From an uncultured Pseudomonadales bacterium (GTDB lineage: Bacteria; Pseudomonadota; Gammaproteobacteria; Pseudomonadales; UBA7434), in assembly GCA_943788835.1 (NCBI GenBank), contig CALSRU010000008.1, positions 29,052-93,051 on the forward strand: DNA of 64,000 nucleotides. The letters are read 5' to 3'. Position 1 is the first letter of the stretch, and every line of letters begins with the position of its first letter. The notes under the pieces are model-generated. The model was not told the DNA's origin, ran no database searches, and worked only from the letters and a program-made list of their open reading frames with translations. Below, piece by piece: positions 54,630 through 64,000 of this stretch. A program made the translations under genes and the position numbers.

Positions 54630-55553
54630 TTAAGTTGTACATTGGCTGACCGCATCGTTCAGTAGAATAAAGCTAGCCATTCTGCCGGTCACCCCGTCGC
54701 GCCGATACGAAAAAAATCGCTGTTGGTCCGTAGTCGTGCAAAACCCGCCGCCATAAATATGCTTCAGGCCATTTCGGTAAAGCGCTAGCGTCGCTAGTTG
54801 ATAAATGTCAGCCAAATATTTGCATGGGTTAGCAGCGGTTGAGTTAACTGTCTTACGTGGGTCCTGGGTTGAGTCATCGGGCGCGGCAGCAAAAGCGGTA
54901 TCTAATGCGTTTGGCGCAAGGTCAAATGTTGTTCCGGTTTTGTTGAAGTAAGCTGCTGCGCGCTGGCGAACATCATCGCCCACTATGAATTTTTTGGGCC
55001 CGATGGCAGGCCCTAGCCAAGCGAATAATTCATTGGGCCGGCGCGAACTTTGTTGCTGGGTGGCTGCGCATAGTGCAGCAATAGTATTGTCGACAACGCC
55101 ATCTACGAGCCCGCGCCAACCGGCGTGAATGATACCTACGCGTGTACCCTGACGGTCACACAACAAAATAGGCAGGCAATCAGCGGTAAGGACTACACAG
55201 ACGTTGTGTGGCTCATTGCTTATGGCGGCATCAGCTTCGACAGGTGGGCCTGCATCGGCTACAGGCAGTGTTGTGCAGGTGGCAACATCAGTGCTATGCG
55301 TCTGATTAAGCCAATGCCAGTGCTGTGAAGGTGTCTCTGAGTTGGTGTTGTCGTTACTGCATAAGTCACTTCGACAGTAGGCTTCCAGCTGTGCACGATT
55401 GCGAGCGACGCAAAGTGGATCGTCGCCTACATGCTGGCCTAAGTTGAGCCCAGCATAAGGCGCCTGGCTGATACCGCCAACGCGAGTCGTAATACCCGCA
55501 ACAACATTAGCAGGGGCTGGCCAAACTGGACAAAGTAGTTCAATGGGTTGCAT
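54630..55553 (-). CDS. pgeF: Laccase-domain purine nucleoside phosphorylase / peptidoglycan editing factor
   Basis: GITTRVGGISQAPYAGLNLGQHVGDD; WLNQTHSTDV; VLTADCLPILLCD; HAGWRGLVDGVV. Confidence 0.93.
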   Translation of the reverse strand: MQPIELLCPVWPAPANVVAGITTRVGGISQAPYAGLNLGQHVGDDPLCVARNRAQLEAYCRSDLCSNDNTNSETPSQHWHWLNQTHSTDVATCTTLPVADAGPPVEADAAISNEPHNVCVVLTADCLPILLCDRQGTRVGIIHAGWRGLVDGVVDNTIAALCAATQQQSSRRPNELFAWLGPAIGPKKFIVGDDVRQRAAAYFNKTGTTFDLAPNALDTAFAAAPDDSTQDPRKTVNSTAANPCKYLADIYQLATLALYRNGLKHIYGGGFCTTTDQQRFFSYRRDGVTGRMASFILLNDAVSQCTT

Positions 55554-55638
55554 ACACAATTTATTGATGTCAAAAGGTGGTAGTGCAAAATAAAAACGGT
55601 CGTAGCTAAAAAAAGCCGCGCTAAATATTAAGTAGTGC

Positions 55639-56364
55639 TTATGGGCGAAATGGCGCGAGGATTTTTGCCACGTGCTGCGCCAATACTAGCGCAGACGCAG
55701 TATCTCCATGGATGCATAGAGTATCAACCGGAAGCGATATTAGTTGTTGGTCAATGGTGATTACCTGCCCATGCTGGGCCAGTTGAGTAGCCTGAGCACA
55801 GGCTTGATCAATATCTTCTATGCACGCGCCGGGTTCATGTCTTGGTGCAAGTTTGCCACAAGCCATATACCTTCTGTCAATAAAAGCTTCTGCATAAACC
55901 GCCATGCCATGCGCTTGTGCTATATCGAGCAGGGTGCTGCCGGCTAAACCAATAATGGTAAGTTGCTTATTTTGCGTTAAACAAAATTCTACAAAGCGCG
56001 TGCTCAAAGCGGCATCGTTGGCACAGTCGTTATATAGCGCGCCGTGGGGCTTAATATAACGTAGTGTCTGGCCGTGGGTAAGTAACGTATTTTGAATGCG
56101 CAGCAGCTGCAACTCTAAGGTATCAAACAGCGCGTCGCGATCCATCGTGAATGATAAGCGGCCAAAGTTTTTTCGGTCGGGGTAGCTTGGATGTGCACAC
56201 ACAGCTACGCCTTCATTTACAGCCATGGCGACGGTGCGTTGCACAGTAGATAAATTACCTGCATGTTCGCCGCAGGCAATGTTGGCAATATCGATTAGCG
56301 GCATAATATCCGCGTCGTAGGCAAAACCCTCACCGAGATCCGCGTTTAATAAAAGTGACTTCAT
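55639..56364 (-). CDS. pxpA: 5-oxoprolinase subunit A (LamB/YcsF)
   Basis: LLNADLGEGFAYDADIMPLIDIANIACGEHAGN; YIKPHGALYN. Confidence 0.94.
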   Translation of the reverse strand: MKSLLLNADLGEGFAYDADIMPLIDIANIACGEHAGNLSTVQRTVAMAVNEGVAVCAHPSYPDRKNFGRLSFTMDRDALFDTLELQLLRIQNTLLTHGQTLRYIKPHGALYNDCANDAALSTRFVEFCLTQNKQLTIIGLAGSTLLDIAQAHGMAVYAEAFIDRRYMACGKLAPRHEPGACIEDIDQACAQATQLAQHGQVITIDQQLISLPVDTLCIHGDTASALVLAQHVAKILAPFRP

Positions 56365-56453
56365 GTTATTTTTTTGCATGCTTTAACCGATTTGACCGCG
56401 TGGGTATGCAGCGCATGACTGTGTATAGCCGGTGCGCTGCTTTGCCCCAGTTG

Positions 56454-57512
56454 TCAGGCATTATGTGTGCTTATTGCAGGGTTATGCAAGATCGCGCGTT
56501 GCGCTCGGTAAATCAATACGCGTTGTTTCTTTAAAGCTTGCCGCGCCTCGGCGCGAGTGCAGCGTTCAAAGGTAATGCGCGCATGGCTTGGCAACTGGGC
56601 CAGCTGCCATAAGTCTGCCTGGATTACGCAGGCTATGCGTGGATAGCCACCGGTGGTTTGTGCATCGGCCAGCAGCACAATGGGCTCGCCGCTCCCGGGA
56701 AGCTGCACGGTGCCGGGTACTATCGCATGTGAATTGAGCATGGCATTGTTGTTGTCGGAGTCAATGCCTTGGGCACTATCATTATTATTAAGGTTGTGTT
56801 CTTTCGTATTTCGATAAAGGCGGCAGCCCATTCGATTACTCGCTGGCGATATTTGCCACGGTTGTTGCCAAAACATATCGCACGTGCTCGCGCTAAACTT
56901 ATCTTCTTCTGGGCCGGGTAAGGCGCGCAGCACAGCACTTGGCGGTGTTTGATGAATACCCGTTAATCCATACAGGTTGCCACAACGCTGCTGAAGAAAG
57001 GCTTGTTGCTGGAGGCTCGGTGCAAGCAGCGCCAAGGTATCGCCGCTTTGTAACTTGCGTCCATGAAAGCCGCCAAATTGCGCGCCCAGGTCGGTCGATT
57101 TAGAACCCAGTAGCACCGGCACATCAAAGCCTCCGGCAACGGCGAGGTAGGCTGTGCCAGTATCGGCGCAAGGTATTATGCTCAGGCATTGGCCCTTGTG
57201 CAGTTGTATGGGCCAACCCGCATGAATAGGCTCGTTTATGTAATTGTTTGACTGGGCATCGCATGGACTTAGCGTTAGTGTGAGCCGCTGGCCGGTCACA
57301 CAAACCCAGCAGTTGGTTAGGCATTCAATTTCAAATGCGCCCTGCGTAATTTCGAGGCAGGCTTCGGTCTCCGCATTTTGCAGTGCGCAGTTCGCAAGCG
57401 CCGCGGCGTTACAATCCAGGGCACCTGCTCTGCATACGCCGAAGTGGGCAACATGTTGTCGCCCGCCATCTTGGATAGAGCTGCACAGCCCTGCACGGAT
57501 AACTTTAAGCAT
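56454..57512 (-). CDS. pxpC: 5-oxoprolinase subunit C (biotin-dependent carboxyltransferase family)
   Basis: VIRAGLCSSIQDGGRQHVAHFGVCRAGALDCNAAALAN; LLADAQTTGGYPRIACVI. Confidence 0.93.
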   Translation of the reverse strand: MLKVIRAGLCSSIQDGGRQHVAHFGVCRAGALDCNAAALANCALQNAETEACLEITQGAFEIECLTNCWVCVTGQRLTLTLSPCDAQSNNYINEPIHAGWPIQLHKGQCLSIIPCADTGTAYLAVAGGFDVPVLLGSKSTDLGAQFGGFHGRKLQSGDTLALLAPSLQQQAFLQQRCGNLYGLTGIHQTPPSAVLRALPGPEEDKFSASTCDMFWQQPWQISPASNRMGCRLYRNTKEHNLNNNDSAQGIDSDNNNAMLNSHAIVPGTVQLPGSGEPIVLLADAQTTGGYPRIACVIQADLWQLAQLPSHARITFERCTRAEARQALKKQRVLIYRAQRAILHNPAISTHNA

Positions 57513-58296
57513 TTGCCCACACAAAATTAACGAAGTCGCCGGTAGCCAGCAAGCTTGGCGGCTCTCGATTCACGTCAAATAGCGATGTCTGCGTCTCTGT
57601 AATGTAACGACCGATAATGTGCCAGCCGCCGGGTGAATCTGCCGGATAAATGCCGGTTTGCCTGCCGCCAATGGCCACTGAATTGGCGGGAATACGCGTT
57701 CGGGGTTGGGCTAGGCGCGGCGTCTGCAATGCGGGGTCGAGGCCATCCAAATAGGCAAAGCCTGGTTGAAAGCCGACAAACGCGACCGTATACATGGACG
57801 TAGAATGACGTTTGATGACTTCCTCAACATCCAGTCCATGTATTTGAGCCACAGCCTTCAAGTCGGGGCCATACTCACCGCCATAAGCCACCGCAAGCTG
57901 ATGTGTGCGGGCACCTGCAAATGGTGTTGTGGTCGAGATATTTTGTTGATTCAGGTCTTGCCAGCACTGCCTAAGCTTACTGATCCAAGTACTGACGCGT
58001 TCACTCAGAGGATCAAAAATAATGGTCATATTATGATTGGCCGGCACAATATCACGTATGCCCGGGTGTTCTGCCCATCGTTGTTGGAACAAATGGGCTA
58101 GCGCCCAAATGCATTGCTGCTTTGCTGGCGCTAGGCTGTCGCTGGCCTTTTCTAGCTCTAGTACGATAGCCGTCTCGCCATAAGTATAAACACGTGCTCC
58201 CGCAAGCTTCAGTCCGTGTTGAAGTGATTCTTGATCGAGCGCCTCAGAAAAAGGGTCACTAATTTTCTGGGACGATTCTTGAGGAGTTGTTGTCAT
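57505..58296 (-). CDS. pxpB: 5-oxoprolinase subunit B
   Basis: YTVAFVGFQPGFAYLDGLDPALQTPRLAQPRTRIPANSVAIGGRQTGIYPADSPGGWHIIGR. Confidence 0.94.
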   Translation of the reverse strand: MTTTPQESSQKISDPFSEALDQESLQHGLKLAGARVYTYGETAIVLELEKASDSLAPAKQQCIWALAHLFQQRWAEHPGIRDIVPANHNMTIIFDPLSERVSTWISKLRQCWQDLNQQNISTTTPFAGARTHQLAVAYGGEYGPDLKAVAQIHGLDVEEVIKRHSTSMYTVAFVGFQPGFAYLDGLDPALQTPRLAQPRTRIPANSVAIGGRQTGIYPADSPGGWHIIGRYITETQTSLFDVNREPPSLLATGDFVNFVWANA

Positions 58297-58493
58297 ACAC
58301 TGTTCTTGTCTATTGCTGATGCCGCTTGATGTGCAGTTGGCAATACCACCTCATTGTTGCATTAGTTCAAGTCTGCTTGTCATTATTTCGATAGGGCTAG
58401 TTTACATCAAATGGTATGCTAATAAGCCGCTGTATTAGTATTGAGCGCTGTGCTTTGAGCACATCGATTAACAAAGAGCCATGAAAGAAATCA

Positions 58494-59225
58494 ATGACCG
58501 AGCAATCAACCGATAAATTATTTGCCCATCCATTAGGTGTTGTCCCTGATTTTACTTTTGATGAGGCGGTGGCGGCAGTATTCCCCGATATGATCGTGCG
58601 TTCGGTACCCGGTTACAGCACGGTCGTGGCTATAACCGGTCTGTTGGCGCAGCAGTTCTCACAGCCGGGTTCGCAGCTTTATGATTTGGGTTGTTCATTA
58701 GGGGCAAGTAGTTTTTCTATGGCTAAGCATGCAGCGGCGAACTGTCACCTCTTAGCGGTGGATAATTCACCGCAAATGCTGGCAGGCTTGAAGAAGATTT
58801 TGCAGCAGCATAAACCAAACACACCCATTGAGTTGGTCTGCGAAGACCTTGCCGATATATCTATTGAGCGTGCATCGGTCGTCGCTATGAATTACACCTT
58901 GCAGTTTGTTGAGCTAGCACAACGCGATGCACTGATTGAAAAAATCTATGCGGGCATGCTGCCCGAGGGTGTATTTGTTCTTTCTGAAAAAGTCGCCTTT
59001 GCCTCAACACAGGTTGATGAATTATTCATTGATTTACATCATCGTTTTAAACATGCCAATGGCTATACCGAGCTTGAAGTTAGCCAAAAGCGCGAAGCTA
59101 TTGAGCATGTATTGGTGCCTGAGTCGATTGAGCAGCACAAGTCCCGATTGTTACAGGCAGGCTTTCAGCGCGTAGAAGTTTGGTTTCAATGTTTTAATTT
59201 CGCATCATTTATTGCGGTAAAATAA
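58494..59225 (+). CDS. cmoA: Carboxy-SAM synthase
   Basis: FDEAVAAVFPDMIVRSVPGYSTVV; YDLGCSLGASSFSM; adjacent to cmoB. Confidence 0.95.
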   Translation: MTEQSTDKLFAHPLGVVPDFTFDEAVAAVFPDMIVRSVPGYSTVVAITGLLAQQFSQPGSQLYDLGCSLGASSFSMAKHAAANCHLLAVDNSPQMLAGLKKILQQHKPNTPIELVCEDLADISIERASVVAMNYTLQFVELAQRDALIEKIYAGMLPEGVFVLSEKVAFASTQVDELFIDLHHRFKHANGYTELEVSQKREAIEHVLVPESIEQHKSRLLQAGFQRVEVWFQCFNFASFIAVK

Positions 59226-59253
59226 ATGACATTTTTTATGAGGTGCGGCACTT

Positions 59254-60231
59254 ATGGATCTTTTTGATTATGAGCCGCTGGTCGCTCGGCTGCAAGATTT
59301 TGAGCTGTCGGCCTTGGCCGACACGCTGCCTAAATTATTAGAGCAAGGCCTTGATGAGGCTCGTTATGGCGATATCCCCCGCTGGCGAGATGCACTTGCC
59401 GCCTTGCCGGATATTTCTCTAAGCGATAATGATCTAAATGCAGCATTTGTGCGTGCGGGATTGGCTTTGGATGTTAGCGCCAGCGCTAAAATTCAACTAG
59501 AGAGGGCACTGCATGGTTTGCACCCATGGCGAAAAGGCCCGTTCGATATTGCCGGCGTCTCCATTGATACTGAGTGGCGCTCTGATTATAAATGGGAGCG
59601 CTTTATCGGCACAATAGATCCGTTAGAGGGTCGGCGAGTTCTTGACGTCGGTTGTGGCAATGGCTATCACTGCTGGAGAATGGCTGGCGAGCAGGCGGCT
59701 CTGATTGTTGGTATTGATCCCACTCCTTTATTTGTTATGCAATTCTGGGCCTTGCAAAAATATTTGCAAAATCCATCGGTTTGGGTGGTTCCGGCTCGCT
59801 GTGAGGACTTGCCTAAAAAATTGCAGGCCTTTGATACCGTTTTTTCCATGGGTGTTTTGTATCATCGGCGCTCGCCCTTCGATCACTTGATGGAGTTGCG
59901 TAGCGCCTTGGCTGTTGATGGTCAGTTGGTGCTAGAAACCTTGGTGATTGATGGTGCCGATGGTGAAGTACTCGTGCCCGAGGGTCGTTATAGCAAAATG
60001 GGTAATGTTTGGTTTATCCCGTCGGTACTGACGCTGTGTAGCTGGCTGCGGAAAATGAAATTTCGCGATATTCAGGTTGTCGATGTATCGATGACCTCGA
60101 CCGCCGAGCAGCGAGCAACCGATTGGATGACTTTTCATTCGCTAAGTGATTTTCTTGACCCAGATGATGCGCGCAAAACAATCGAAGGGTATCCTGCTCC
60201 GCAGCGAGCAGTGGTGACGGCGCGGTTGTAG
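59254..60231 (+). CDS. cmoB: tRNA U34 carboxymethyltransferase
   Basis: WRSDYKWERF; RVLDVGCGNGYHCWRMAGEQAALIVGIDPTPLFVMQF; MGVLYHRRSPFDHL. Confidence 0.96.
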   Translation: MDLFDYEPLVARLQDFELSALADTLPKLLEQGLDEARYGDIPRWRDALAALPDISLSDNDLNAAFVRAGLALDVSASAKIQLERALHGLHPWRKGPFDIAGVSIDTEWRSDYKWERFIGTIDPLEGRRVLDVGCGNGYHCWRMAGEQAALIVGIDPTPLFVMQFWALQKYLQNPSVWVVPARCEDLPKKLQAFDTVFSMGVLYHRRSPFDHLMELRSALAVDGQLVLETLVIDGADGEVLVPEGRYSKMGNVWFIPSVLTLCSWLRKMKFRDIQVVDVSMTSTAEQRATDWMTFHSLSDFLDPDDARKTIEGYPAPQRAVVTARL

Positions 60232-60289
60232 CCGCGTGCCTTAGTAGTTGTTCCGCGAGTGAATAAACCAATAAGATACAGGCTTATCT

Positions 60290-60475
60290 ATGGGTGATGT
60301 TGTAACCGGTCAATTTGGCAAGAAGCCGAAGGCGCCCAAAAGATCCTCGCTGTGTCAGCATGGACACCACAACTGGAGCGTCGACAAAACCAGCCAATTC
60401 GATGTGAAGTCGGGCAAGCTTGTCACGGTATACGTGTGTATTCGTTGCGGCGCAAAAAAAACAGGGCTGAGCTAG
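60290..60475 (+). CDS. Small zinc-ribbon-like protein, 61 aa
   Basis: LCQHGHHNWSVDKTSQFDVKSGKLVTVYVCIRCGAKKTGLS; Cys/His pairs suggest a metal site. Confidence 0.65.
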   Translation: MGDVVTGQFGKKPKAPKRSSLCQHGHHNWSVDKTSQFDVKSGKLVTVYVCIRCGAKKTGLS

Positions 60476-60822
60476 GGTCGCTCTGTGCTTATCTTAAATG
60501 ATTGAGATGTCAGCAGCGGTCGGGCGACAAGACGTCAGCGATTAGCTAACTTTGCTTGGCTTGAGCGTATGAGCAGAAAATGAGCGGAGTTAGTCAGTAA
60601 GTGCTAAAGTAGTAGTGCTCAGTTGGCGTGAGGTGGTGATAGTTGGTGTAGATATGTTCTATTCATGCCGCATAATAGTGAAGAAGCGGGGTACTGTAGA
60701 ATACATTATCCGCGGATACGATAAGCTTTGAGCCGCTCAGTCGGTTTTGTATGGCCATCGTTCAAGCAGTAAGGTGGTTTTTAGTTGGGTAGTTTTTGCA
60801 CTAATTGGCGAGGCTCCGGACA

Positions 60823-61356
60823 ATGCAGATCCATTATTGCTACACAAGTACTCCCATTGGCGACCTGATGTTGGTGGGTGACGCCACCGGGCTCAAGTAC
60901 ATCAATTTCCAGCAGGGCCCAGAGCCCATGCTCCCAGAAAGCGAATGGCGCAAAGATGCCGCCTATTTCGTCAATGCTATTGTTCAGTTAAAGGAATACT
61001 TCGCCGGCACGCGAACGCGCTTTGCGCTGCGCTTGAATCCGGTGGGGACCGACTTTCAGCGGCAGGTATTACAGATTGTGGCGCGCATTCCCTATGGGCA
61101 AACGGCCAGTTATGCGGATATTGCCAGGGTATTAAAGAAGCCTCGCGCAGTGCGGGCAGTAGGCGGAGCGAATCGTAAAAATCCTCTACCGATCGTTGTG
61201 CCCTGTCATCGCGTTATTGGCAGTGATGGCAAGCTAACCGGATTTAATGGAGGTTTGGAGCGCAAGGAGTGGCTGTTAGCCCTAGAAAATGGCGAATTGC
61301 CTGAAGATACTGCCGAAAGCACGCTAGCCGACGCAGCTCAGCCAGTGTTGGTTTGA
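60823..61356 (+). CDS. ogt: Methylated-DNA-[protein]-cysteine S-methyltransferase
   Basis: IPYGQTASYADIA; VGGANRKNPLPIVVPCHRVIGSDGKLTGFNGGLERKEWLL; start moved from 60805 to ATG 60823. Confidence 0.95.
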   Translation: MQIHYCYTSTPIGDLMLVGDATGLKYINFQQGPEPMLPESEWRKDAAYFVNAIVQLKEYFAGTRTRFALRLNPVGTDFQRQVLQIVARIPYGQTASYADIARVLKKPRAVRAVGGANRKNPLPIVVPCHRVIGSDGKLTGFNGGLERKEWLLALENGELPEDTAESTLADAAQPVLV

Positions 61357-61446
61357 TTTTTCTGAGTTTGTTTTCGCGATTCAATGGCTGCTCAAAAAGA
61401 GTCTGGCAGGCGCGAGGCTCTCAATGTTTCCAGGCATGCTTGCGGC

Positions 61447-61863
61447 TTAGTCTTTTACCACCAGAGTCACGCCAATACCCTCTTTAGCTTGGGCGGCAGC
61501 GTCGGCCACTGCCGAATACACGTTGGCTTTTGCCTCACGGTGGGCGTCGATAATGACCATCCCCTTTGGATTTTCTGCCAGTTTCCGCTGAATTACCGAG
61601 CGTATTGAGCGAATATCAACGCGACGACCATCCACTTCAATATCGCTAGCAGCGGTGACGGCAATCAAAACGTTTTGATTTTCAGTTGGGATATTAACTT
61701 CGGGCGCATTAGCATCGGGTCGGTTAATTTCTAGTCCAAATTCTTTGACAAATGATGCAGTCACGATAAAAAAGATGAGCATGATAAACACCACATCGAG
61801 CATGGGTGTTAAATCAATTTCAGAATCGTCGTCTTGTCCAGCTGCATGACGGGTGCGCGTCAT
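61447..61863 (-). CDS. exbD: Biopolymer transport protein ExbD/TolR family
   Basis: EIDLTPMLDVVFIMLIFFIVTASFVKEFGLEINRP; GGAG upstream of ATG 61863. Confidence 0.92.
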   Translation of the reverse strand: MTRTRHAAGQDDDSEIDLTPMLDVVFIMLIFFIVTASFVKEFGLEINRPDANAPEVNIPTENQNVLIAVTAASDIEVDGRRVDIRSIRSVIQRKLAENPKGMVIIDAHREAKANVYSAVADAAAQAKEGIGVTLVVKD

Positions 61864-62037
61864 AGGATGTGCTCCGCTAATAACTAATGAGGTTGCGATG
61901 AGTGCTGCAGTCATTATCAAGCAGGCATCTTAGCGATTTTTTACACGCAGTGAAAGTGTTTTAAACCCTTGCTGGTTGGCAGTTATTACCGGTGGGGTAA
62001 CAACTGGGGTAGCCGTCGCAAAAAATGGCTGCTGCAC

Positions 62038-62622
62038 TCATTGATAACGCTGGCTTTCTATATAGGCATCGATATTGTCTACAGCGCGTTGAAAAAGGAC
62101 TTGAATATCAACTTTTGCCCCTACAGATGCCCGCCTGGATATGAGCGTAATGGGGAAGACGTAGTAATCTTCATGTGTCAGCTGTAATGCACGTGAGGCG
62201 CCCTCGGGATCAATATAGCGAACCCACTTCAAGTAGCGCTCTTTGCGTAAGACTTCACCGAGCGCGACCCCCATGCCCTGCAAAGTCTGCAGATCGTCGC
62301 TGTCAACTCGTTGCTCATCGAGCAAGCGTTGAAGATAGCCCAGGTCAAGCTGAGTGTCGCCGCTAAGATAGACGCCAAAATGGCGACTTAGCAGGTTATC
62401 GACCCTTTGCAGGCCTTGAGAAATGTAGTCGCGGTCTATCTTGCGAAAAGGCTTAACAAGATACTGTTCTTCGGCGGCTGTTGCGACTAGCGGTGCTGAG
62501 AAACAAAATGCTGTGATTAGCGCTAAAATTTGCAGCGGTGAGAATGTGATGCCAGGCGCATGGCCGCTAACCTTGAATATGCGAGGGGTCACTCGATTGT
62601 GCGCAGGGTCGTAGTTGCTCAT
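62038..62622 (-). CDS. DUF3806-like protein, probably secreted or membrane-anchored
   Basis: Hydrophobic LQILALITAFCFSAPLVATA; LQTLQGMGVALGEVLRKERYLKWVRYIDPEGASRALQLTHEDYYVFPITLISRR. Confidence 0.6.
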   Translation of the reverse strand: MSNYDPAHNRVTPRIFKVSGHAPGITFSPLQILALITAFCFSAPLVATAAEEQYLVKPFRKIDRDYISQGLQRVDNLLSRHFGVYLSGDTQLDLGYLQRLLDEQRVDSDDLQTLQGMGVALGEVLRKERYLKWVRYIDPEGASRALQLTHEDYYVFPITLISRRASVGAKVDIQVLFQRAVDNIDAYIESQRYQ

Positions 62623-63034
62623 CCGTTAATTCACTTGTGATTGTTGCCAAGGGTGGCCTCATTTCTGCACTGTTACAACTTGTGCTGAGTGAGGCGCATT
62701 AAGTACTATAACCGGCCAAAATTGGGTGCTTTGAATAGACTGGGGTTTGTTAGCACGCTGCCGAGTAAACCATAATGGTTTACCTCAACAAGTCTGTAAA
62801 TTAGGTGTGTTGAGATGGTATGTCCACAAAAACTGTCATGCAATAGCAGAATAGAGATCAATAGCGCCGCTTCCGCTTCGTTTTGGCTGTTTAGTTGGCC
62901 GCCGATGTTGGCGTAGAGCAGGTTGGGCGAGCTGACGAGGTGCTGATGAGGTGCTGAGCAGTGAGCGCATTTAGGAAATTTTGAGGCAAAGACAGATGGC
63001 TATAGCGAGCGTTACACGGGCTAGGCAAGTGCCG

Positions 63035-63961
63035 ATGAAAGGTATCCCTGAAATAATGGGTAGCATTGTCGCGCTAGTCACACCGATGACTCCACAGGGG
63101 GCGGTTGACTATGTTGCGTTAACTCAGTTGGTGCAGTGGCATATTGACGCGGGCACTAATGGCATTGTTGCTGTTGGCACTACAGGCGAGTCGGCGACGC
63201 TCAACGTTGATGAGCATTGTGAAGTGATCGCCTGCGTTATTAAGGCGGCCGGCGGACAAGTGCCTATTATTGCAGGCACTGGGGCAAACTCTACCTCTGA
63301 AGCTATTGAGCTGACAAGCGTGGCGAAGCGCATTGGGGCTGATGCCTGTTTGTCAGTCACACCTTATTACAATAAGCCAACGCAGCGCGGCTTGTATTTG
63401 CATCACAAAGCTATTGCCGAGGCCGTGGATATTCCTAACATTCTTTATAATGTACCAGGGCGCACAGCGGTCGACATGTTGCCTGACACCACAGCGCAGC
63501 TTGCACAAGTCGATAATATAGTCGGCATTAAAGATGCCACTGGTGATGTGCAGCGAGGCATCGAATTGCTGGACTGCTGTGGTCAGCACATTGCTGTGTA
63601 TTCTGGTGATGATGAAACGGCTATTGAGCTTATTCTGCAAGGTGGCGCGGGTAACATATCGGTGACCGCAAATGTTGTGCCCGAAAAAATTGCCATGCTG
63701 TGCAAGCTTGCTCGCGCAGGACAGGGCGCTTCTAGCGCTGATCAGCAGAAAGTTCGCGACATGGATAAAGCGCTCGCATCGCTGCACTCGGCAATGTTTG
63801 TTGAGGCTAACCCCATACCCGTTAAGTGGGCCTTGCAGCAGATGGGTTTGATTGGTAGTGGTATTCGCTTGCCTTTAACTGAACTATCTCAGGAGTATCG
63901 TCAGCAGCTAGAGCGTGAGCTTATTGCTGTTGGTGCCTTGCAAGGAGCAGACATCTCATGA
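63035..63961 (+). CDS. dapA: 4-hydroxy-tetrahydrodipicolinate synthase
   Basis: MGSIVALVTPMTPQGAVD; GTTGESATL; YYNKPTQRGLYLHHKAIAEAVDIPNILYNVPGRT. Confidence 0.97.
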   Translation: MKGIPEIMGSIVALVTPMTPQGAVDYVALTQLVQWHIDAGTNGIVAVGTTGESATLNVDEHCEVIACVIKAAGGQVPIIAGTGANSTSEAIELTSVAKRIGADACLSVTPYYNKPTQRGLYLHHKAIAEAVDIPNILYNVPGRTAVDMLPDTTAQLAQVDNIVGIKDATGDVQRGIELLDCCGQHIAVYSGDDETAIELILQGGAGNISVTANVVPEKIAMLCKLARAGQGASSADQQKVRDMDKALASLHSAMFVEANPIPVKWALQQMGLIGSGIRLPLTELSQEYRQQLERELIAVGALQGADIS

Positions 63962-64000
63962 GTTTGTGTGATCGTGCATGCGGCTTGCTCAGAGCGTTAG
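63958..64000 (+). CDS. 5' end of a CDS truncated by the window; position suggests bamC (nlpB)
   Basis: ATGA overlap with the dapA stop, open frame MSLCDRACGLLRAL to the window end; identity inferred only from dapA-bamC synteny. Confidence 0.35.
   Translation, partial: MSLCDRACGLLRAL

Noticed and set aside
1-64000. tRNA/rRNA genes, insertion sequences, prophage, toxin-antitoxin or defence modules
   Set aside because: No cloverleaf-like segments, transposase, integrase or nuclease/defence domains recognised in ORFs or gaps

Overview
The window is chromosomal DNA from a DAP-type Gram-negative bacterium; gene order points to a marine gammaproteobacterium, but no species call is possible from sequence reading alone. 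About 85% is conserved housekeeping content. Main blocks: (1) a PilZ-domain protein and a DUF1631-type protein on the minus strand, plus two poorly characterised ORFs. (2) A complete division and cell-wall (dcw) cluster, mraZ-rsmH-ftsL-ftsI-murE-murF-mraY-murD-ftsW-murG-murC-ddlB-ftsQ-ftsA-ftsZ-lpxC, followed by an M23 peptidase, secA, argJ and mutT. (3) A divergent subtilase-like secreted protein, yacG and coaE. (4) pyrB, then murJ-ribF-ileS-lspA-fkpB-ispH. (5) A type IV pilus minor-pilin operon (fimT/gspH, pilV, pilW, pilX, pilY1, pilY2-like, pilE) converging on pilS-pilR and a second FimT. (6) nadE split by an apparent frameshift, pgeF and pxpBCA. (7) cmoA-cmoB, a small zinc-ribbon protein, ogt, an orphan exbD with a DUF3806-like gene, dapA, and the first codons of a gene at the window edge. 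I see no tRNA, rRNA, CRISPR, prophage or transposon. I did not find a convincing new multi-gene system. The best leads are local: a heptanucleotide tandem array filling the coaE-yacG gap, the nadE frameshift, a subtilase-like protein with a degenerate triad and a possible C-terminal sorting tail, a FimT with Thr at mature position 1, short coupled mini-ORFs ahead of ftsL and the M23 gene, and a few small orphan genes. All family calls rest on motif recognition; no database search was run.
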